Assembly: GCA_024663395.1 (NCBI GenBank)
Contig: JANFAH010000008.1
Coordinates: forward strand, 248,001-312,000
Direction: 5' to 3'
Length of the DNA: 64,000 nt
Source of the DNA: Pisolithus tinctorius
Lineage: Eukaryota; Basidiomycota; Agaricomycetes; Boletales; Pisolithaceae
Shown here: positions 57,159 through 64,000 of the stretch, piece after piece
Layout: each line of letters begins with the position of its first letter
Position numbering within the stretch: position 1 is the stretch's first letter
Notes under the pieces: model-generated
Seen by the model: the letters and a program-made list of their open reading frames with translations, nothing else
Database searches by the model: none
What the model was told of the DNA's origin: nothing
Position numbers and translations under genes: made by a program

Positions 57159-57400
57159 TCTATGTGTTCTGTCCCTGCTACATATGCATAACTACCTGTT
57201 GTAGTTTGTTGTATTTTGCAATGGATGTGATGTCTTTCTGACCAGAAACATCTGCTCAATTCTTGGAAGTGACCAGCAGGATAACAGTTGCAGATATTGG
57301 TGTCACCGCCATGTGCAGTGGGTATCCAACCTACATGAGCTGCATGCCCATAGTATACCCTCGGCCAGTATGGGATCCATGCTGAAATAAGTATATGGCA

Positions 57401-60400
57401 CATCTGCCGTGATCAGTACCAGGCTGTCATACATTCCTTGCTTGGCCTGGCCTTACCACGGATGTTCCAGGTACCTCGTACAAAGTATATTACACGTATC
57501 CAACATTAGCGATGTGTTTGACAATTTTTGAATTTCTAGAATCCACATACGGCACACACCTGACAGCTGTGCTACGCGTAACGTGGGAGACAGTTTCCGG
57601 GGCTCATGGGTTCTGCAAATTTGGCAACTAGACGTGTAGTACCACTACAATCACCGAAGGGATGCCGCAGCTGAGCTTAAATATCCCGTGTCTCCAAGCT
57701 GCTTGAAGACGTCGCGTCGCGTCGCTGCTCGCGCTCGGGCCTCATGATCAGAAGTTCAGTTCCCTGGTCGACATGAAACTCATTGCATTCCACGCGTTTC
57801 CTTTAACTTTGTCCCCTATGGCTCATGTTCTGCTTGCACAGGTCACACGGAAACGACTTCCACTTCGCCTCGCATATGCCAATCCGAAACCTTACCCTCA
57901 CTCGTTCTGTCGTCGACCTCGAATTCATCCTTCGGCTCATGGTCAATTACATACATATGCCCTTTCCAGAGTACGAGTTAAACGACGAGATATGATAATT
58001 CTCTTTTAGAATCTGAAGATGAAAGTACGTGTGCCAACATCGTTTACAAAAGGTTACTGCTGCGGTTACATGATCCTACGAAATAAAGTGAGTCACTGCA
58101 ACGTCCAGTGCACAGGCAACAACTTGCTTGTAAGTAATAGGGCGGGGCTTCCTCATGCCATGGAGAAGACCGAAGGTGTGCACCGATAGACGTGTGTATG
58201 ATACACACGTCTACCGGTGCACACCTTCGGTCACAGCTCGCAATCCAGAGTGGCTCCACAAACACATTATTAAGTTCTGCTCCTTCCTTCAGGGAGCTGG
58301 CTGTCGTGCAACTGCATCAGAAAAACCCTGTGGCACTAGTGTCATATTTGCTTTGGTATTACACAAGTAGGTGGCTCTGTGTAGCACAGGCAGGCACCCA
58401 TTCCAGACCTTCCAGGCTCCTAATTCCCAGCCTCTGCTTCGAGTGTGAGGTCACATCCAAGTGAGTAGTGACGAAACACCGCTAACCATTCGGATTTATC
58501 CTTTCCCCCTCAGATGTTGTCTCACACACCAAGTTGTTGCTGGGAAGGAGTCTAGTGGGCATCCGGAGCAGCCAGAGTTAAGAAAACAACCAAGGCTCCC
58601 CTGTCAAACGATACTTCCTTGCTGTGACTTCCAAATACATAATACCGGGGTTGACGTTGAGCGCTGAGCACTGAGCCTCATGCTTCAGCTTTGACACGTG
58701 TGCCTTCCCCCAAACCTGCGACGGGTGTGAATCACATTGTTTCAAACCCTCAGTCTCGCCATCTGACGAAACCACCTTGTGGTCTCGGACACCTAGGCAG
58801 TACGTGTGATGACCTGTAGTTGTTGGCCTAGCCTCGAGCTATCTGTTTACATATCTCTTAGAAAGATGCGGGGACTCGGAGCAATAAAAATAAAAAGAAC
58901 TCATACATTCTGTCACTATCGCTACGTAGCATGTACACCTACATATGGAACGCCATTTGAATGGTTGGTAGTCCGAGTGCACATATCCAATAGACCTAGA
59001 CTTCGGCATCATGGATCCCTATCCTAGACCATTTCCGAAGCCGCTGACCTCGTTGTCGGTCTGGTGATCCGTGCCACCGGGCACCCTCAACCCAAGGCTT
59101 CCAAATTCCTGCAGAAATGCGGGTATTGGAAAGACGGAACAAGCAACGTTAAGCCGTCGTACGGAACACAAACTAGCATGAAGAGGCGTCTGAATATGTT
59201 CTCTCGGCGTGCTCCTGAGAGCGACTGAGACTGGAATTCATAGGGCAACGCTGAAGCGCTGAAGCGCTAACTTCCCATGTACGTACTCACACCTTCGGTC
59301 AGCCTTTCAGCCGGGAGCGTAGATTTCGCATATGTTCAAGCGGCGGTGGCATCCTGGGCTCGGTGATCGGGTTTTCAGCATCATCCTTGAATTCAGTGGT
59401 GAAATCAAGATAGTTATACTCCAGTGGTACATCAATCGTGGCAGGCAATGCGTCGCTATCGATGCCTGGAGGACCTGCGCCGTACATCAATGATCATTGG
59501 GAGCAAGATTGGGAATGCAAGTTGGCGAAGACACAGTCACAACGTGACTGTCACACAGGTAGTTTTTTCCCAAAACGACTGGCACCGAGACCAATAGCAT
59601 AGCACGTATGCAACCATCATTAATTCTGAGGTCTGGAAGATCTGCTTGGAAAGGTGAGCGTACAACAGCGACATTCTGAAGTTAGTTGCTTATGTGCTCT
59701 GACCTGCCCCAGGCCCATACTTTGTGGCTTTTCCGAACTTGAAGCAGGCCTTGGAGGACCACGTTCCAATAAGAACGCAGGAACGTTCGTGCACCATCCT
59801 TCCTAATTTCGTCGGGTGAGGGCAGACGTCATCTTGAGAGGGTCATGCTGAATGTTGGCCGGGTACAGAATTCGTTTTATGGTCCATAATGGTAAAGACT
59901 ATATTCCTGTCACTGTCACCCAGGACATGGTAGGCCATAAACTGGGTGAGTTTGCTCATACGAAGAAGCGGTTCGTCTACCGGTATGTGATTCCCTGCCA
60001 TACTTCACCTTGACAAAAATTGACTTCGGGTACAGCATGACGAAGAACAGATGATCCGTCTTATCTATGGAGCTAGAATTTACTTGGGATTGTGGTAGCA
60101 AGACGTAGGGTATTCAGTCGTACATAGTGTAAAGTTTTCCGAGTCGTGGAATAGCATCGCCGTAGTGGCGGGTAGATCCGAAAGCAGAAGAAGGACCTGA
60201 GCGTGAAACTGGGGGGACGACGACGACGCCTCATAGCATTATTATTATCAGCCATCTCACAACCACACACCCAACTCATACCGCGTTGCCGCTCCTGCGG
60301 ACGACGCCGACGACCGTATTACGACGGCTAATCACCACCAGGGCTCCACATCTGCCTCGTTGCCAGCAGCTTTACCTTTTCCTCGCCACTAGCTCATACC

Positions 60401-60448
60401 CGACGACGACAGTTCCCTCAATTCTTGCTCTTATTTCAACTATCGATA
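57401..60448. other. Mostly non-coding region upstream of the kinase gene
   Basis: Normal CpG content returns. A short promoter-like stretch (ttaaata near 57677, then cgtcgcgtcgcgtcgctg) precedes a 78-codon frame at 57773 with no motif. Minus-strand frames at 59299-59490 (acidic) and 59916-60101 may be exons of a decayed gene. The kinase leader occupies the right end. Confidence 0.4.
58168..58232. repeat. Near-perfect 65-bp palindrome
   Basis: gaccgaaggtgtgcaccg.. at the left is mirrored by ..cggtgcacaccttcggtc at the right, centred on 58200 with one central base and a single A/G mismatch between 32-nt arms. As RNA it would form a long hairpin; as DNA a cruciform. The 14-mer cacaccttcggtca recurs at 59288-59301. 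Confidence 0.93.
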
Positions 60449-63357
60449 ATGGCCTTCAGTCAAATCACTGCAACCAATCTAACACCTTCCAGACCCGCTC
60501 CCCAGGCACCTGTACGACGAACAACCGATACCACGCCTTCTTATAATCATACCTTACAGAACACTGGTTACAGTGCCACCTTCTCATCCGGCTCCTCTTA
60601 TTCTCCAGACTATACTGGTATCGGGGGCTCCCCTCTTCGGCATCCAGACAGCGCTCTCTGTTCCAATGTGATTCGGTACGGGATGGTTAGCTTGAAGGAG
60701 GAGGGCTTCGCCAGCTTCATGTTTCTGAGAAAATGGCTCCTGCTCAGGGAAGAGACGTTATCGATACATAAAAACGAGGTGAGCGATGTCTACAGGATAT
60801 CTCTGTGTTCAGCTGCGCCCTCGGGCGAGTACCAACTGATCGGTTATCGTCCCAGTCTGCACCTCAGCAGAGCGTAATCCCACTCAAGGATATCACGAAC
60901 ATCGAACGAGTCGACTTGAAGCCGTACTGTCTACTGCTCGAAACAAAAGATAAACGATACCATCTGTCTCTTAAGAACGACGAAGAGCTTTACGGTTGGC
61001 AAGACGATATCTATTCTCGCTCTCCGTTGATGGGCGTGAGCAACCCAACCAACTTCGTACACAAAGTACACGTTGGCTTTGATCCAATCACCGGGGCTTT
61101 TACCGTGCGTTACGACAGTTTTGTTGTCCGAAGATTCAGTTGACGGAACTCTCCGGAATAGGGTATGCCTGAGCAATGGAGCAAACTGCTCACGAAATCT
61201 GCTATCACTCGAGAGGACTACGCAAAGGATCCCCAGGCTGTCCTCGATGTGCTTGAGTTCTATACTGACCACCAGAAGCGTGAGCTGGAAGAAATGGGCA
61301 TGGGCATGCCTCCCGTCACGCGTTCCCTATCGGGTAATTCAGTCGGCACACTCTCACCGTACACCGCGGACGGCCCCTCCGCACCCCCACGGTTTAACGC
61401 CGGCACCGGCCTTGGCGGGACTACCCTCGCGAAACTGGACACTCGGCCTCCCGCAATGAAACGCCAGGACTCCGCACCGGCGGAAATGAGTGCCCCTCCG
61501 GCCCCCTCTCAGAATGGCTTCGCTTCCACCGCGCTCGCTGCCGCTAGGGCCGCGGAGCTAGTGAATAGCTCCCATACCCAACACACGAGCTCGTTGTCAT
61601 CAAGTCAGGGAGGCAGTGCACGTCCGCCAATCCCAGCGATACTCCAGGGATCGACCCCCTTACAAGCTACCCGCCCCGCACCCCCTCGCCCACTTCTGAC
61701 AGCTACACGCCCCGCACCAGCCGCACCGAAGCCAGTGGTGCCCGCTCACACGCCCTCCTCAGCGGACTTACGTGCACGGGCTCAGGCTCGCAATGTCCCT
61801 GAGCAGGGTGCACCAAAGCCTTCTTTGGACAAAGCGCCAACTGTCGACGCTCTCGCCCAAAAAGAGCGCGAGCAAAGAGAGCAACGGAGGCGCGAGGAAC
61901 GGGAGAGGGAAAGAGAGAAAGAGCGAGAGCGAGAGAAGGAGAAGGAGCGAGAACGCGAGAGACAGCTAAAGGAACAAGGCGATGGACAACAGCAAAGACC
62001 TGCTTTACCACCTGCCAAAACTTCACCTGCTGGTTCTCAGCCCGCCACACACCCCGCCACCGGGCCTGCAGGTGCAACTGTTGGTTCGCCACCCGTGAAA
62101 CCACTGCAACCCATTAAGAAGAAGGATGTTCCCACACCTGAGGTCACTGTCACTGCCACGGAAGGCGAGGACCCCGCCGTCGCGGAGGCTGCGCGGAAGC
62201 TGAATGAGAAGCCCAAGGAGAAGGAGAAGCGCATAAGCACGATGACAGAAGCCCAAATTATGGAGAAACTCCGATCCGTCGTTTCGGAGGACGACCCGAA
62301 GACACTGTACAGTAAAATCAAGAAAGTCGGACAAGGGTAAGTCACAGCTGCATCTCTGTCCCAGCGATTGTTCACCGTTCTTCAACAGGGCATCTGGTCA
62401 TGTCTATGTTGCCAAAACACTGGCAAACGGCAAGAAAGTCGCTATCAAGGAAATGGATCTCTCTCACCAGCCACGGAAGGAACTCATCGTAAACGAGATT
62501 CTCGTCATGAAGGAGTCACAACACCCCAATATTGTCAACTTCCTTGATGCTTACCTTGTCAAGAATACGGAACTTTGGGTTGTCATGGAGTTCATGGAAG
62601 GAGGTGCACTCACTGATGTCATAGAAAACAACACGCTAGAAGAAGATCAGATCTCGAGTATATGCTTGGAGGTAAAGCTGGTTCTGGTACTATGCAATAT
62701 CCACCCTGACCCCCTCGTACAGACTTGCCAGGGCCTGTGTCATTTACACAGTCAATCCATCATTCACCGCGATATTAAATCTGATAACGTATTGCTGGAT
62801 GCCCAGGGTCGGGTCAAGATCAGTATGCATTTCAAGTCGCTTTCATAATGGTGACTGATGTAATATCGATCTTCAGCTGACTTCGGTTTTTGCGCCAAGC
62901 TCACCGACCAAAAGTCTAAACGTGCTACTATGGTGGGCACTCCTTACTGGATGGCACCCGAAGTTGTCAAACAGAAAGAGTACGGTGCTAAAGTTGACAT
63001 TTGGTCACTTGGTATTATGGCCATCGAGATGATTGAAAACGAACCGCCATATCTGGACGAAGAGCCGTTGAAGGCGCTCTACTTGATCGCTACGAACGGG
63101 ACACCGACGCTCAAAAAGCCGGAAGCATTAAGCAAGGAACTGAAGAGCTTCCTTAGCGTATGTCTTTGCGTCGACGTACGAAGCCGGGCCAATTCGAGCG
63201 AGTTGTTAAATGTCAGTCGTTTGCTTGTGATCATCGGTAGAAGTCCCTGGTTCTGATACGTTATCTGCTGTAGCACGAGTTTATGAAGAAGGCCTGCGCA
63301 CCGTCCGGTCTAGCGTCTCTGTTACGATTCAAGACAAAGCCGCAAGCAGCATCGTGA
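60449..63357 (+). CDS. cla4: PAK-family Ser/Thr kinase, Cla4 type (PH-CRIB-kinase)
   Basis: Seven exons: 60449-60778, 60856-61104, 61162-62336, 62389-62671, 62723-62822, 62877-63211 and 63274-63357; phases agree, 851 residues. Order of domains: PH domain (about 75-170), CRIB/PBD ([16 protein letters not shown], about 170-186, then GMPEQW), a long Pro/Ala-rich linker with a highly charged Arg/Glu coiled segment (about 425-470), and a kinase domain with GQGASG, the lysine in VAIKEMD (K605), HRDIKSDN (D696), TDFGFCAKL (D714) and GTPYWMAPE. Cla4 kinases are recruited by Cdc42/Rac GTP to the cortex and lipids and control septation and polarity. Length agrees with the family (about 840). The N-terminal PH separates it from Ste20. 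The ATG at 60449 is the first in frame after a C-rich leader. Confidence 0.95.
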
Positions 63358-64000
63358 TAGGTTACCCCTCTCTCGATTCGATTGATTCGATTCTCTTGCA
63401 ATGTAATCTATTTTCTCCCCTGACCTGACCCATGTGGTATCCCTTTTTTTCCCTTTCTCCTTGTAATACATCCTTATCTTCCGCACGCTGGGCAGCACTA
63501 CAATGAACTGGTTTCCTCTAGCCGATACATAACTACCACGCCCGTCCGTCTTCCCTGTTTGTCAGGACAGTCTATGGATGTTGGATGTGACTACGATACT
63601 GGTTCCCGTTTTTCGCAACCCACCTCCGCACATCTTTTCTTTTCTTTTCTTTTTGGTTTTTTCAATCATTCATGTTGATATTTCTCCTTAGTTGCCTAGC
63701 AATGAAATTGTTGTAATAACCTTGAGATTTACATAAAAGCCGCCATATATAAGTGGCGAGCTAGAACATAGAATTTTGGATGAGAACAAGGCCTGAATTC
63801 AATCGATCATGAGAGAATCGTATGATAGAAACTCAAACAAGTACCTACATAAACATAAACATTTGTACAGACGGGAAGACATGTTAAGATAAAAGTGGGC
63901 CATAACGACATACACCGAAAGAGACCATAAGTTGCTTGCGTACATATGAGTAACTACATACACGATAGTGTGAAAGGCATGGATGGAATCAACATGGACT
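63358..64000. other. 3' flank of the kinase gene
   Basis: Pyrimidine-rich 3' untranslated-type sequence (ttttcttttctttt near 63636) and A/T-rich spacer. No gene recognised. Confidence 0.5.

Larger units (their letters stand above)
40680..57400. other. CpG-depleted repeat compartment
   Basis: By eye CpG is very rare from about 40,680 to 57,400 and TpG/CpA are common; both flanks are rich in CpG. Within it are transposon remnants, an LTR element without genes, and tandem repeats; no intact host gene is recognised. Depletion is the mark left by long-term cytosine methylation and deamination. Exact ratios need counting. Confidence 0.8.

Overview
The window is nuclear DNA of a filamentous basidiomycete, most likely an agaricomycete. 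Genes carry many introns of about 50-70 nt with GT..AG ends and some GC..AG ends. The gene set is fungal: a Cla4-type PAK kinase, a Tps3/Tsl1-type trehalose synthase subunit, a HET-domain protein, a cellular RNA-dependent RNA polymerase, a GH17 glucanase and an ICMT-like methyltransferase. The abundant chromodomain Ty3/gypsy elements and a TET/JBP dioxygenase also fit.

Layout. 0-3.1 kb: a TET/JBP-family dioxygenase reading frame, then a tandem array (unit about 223 bp) whose CpGs lie almost only in CCGG. 3.1-11.2 kb: Ty3/gypsy copy 1, minus strand, long gag-pol frame, 3' end missing. 11.4-13.8 kb: convergent host genes, an ICMT-like methyltransferase (+) and a GH17 glucanase (-). 14.8-24.2 kb: Ty3/gypsy copy 2, complete with two 290-bp LTRs and a 5-bp target duplication, inserted in an open frame. 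24.7-29.0 kb: a DnaJ-X-like gene and a HET gene (both minus), followed by a duplicated HET N-terminal fragment. 31.7-40.3 kb: Tps3/Tsl1-like gene (+) and RdRP gene (-), convergent. 40.7-57.4 kb: a strongly CpG-depleted repeat compartment with helicase, copia and other transposon debris, a 161-bp minisatellite, and a 6.3-kb LTR element without coding capacity. 57.4-60.4 kb: mostly unassigned, with a near-perfect 65-bp palindrome. 60.4-63.4 kb: a complete Cla4-like kinase.

A common thread is cytosine methylation and its decay. Every substitution seen among the three gypsy LTRs, and every nonsense mutation seen between the two gypsy copies, is a CpG to TpG or CpA change. In the older LTR pair, ancestral CCGG sites have become CTGG in one copy and CCAG in the other. 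A TET/JBP enzyme that may oxidise 5-methylcytosine lies beside an array in which CCGG is intact, and an RNAi polymerase gene borders the decayed compartment. Whether these parts interact is inference.
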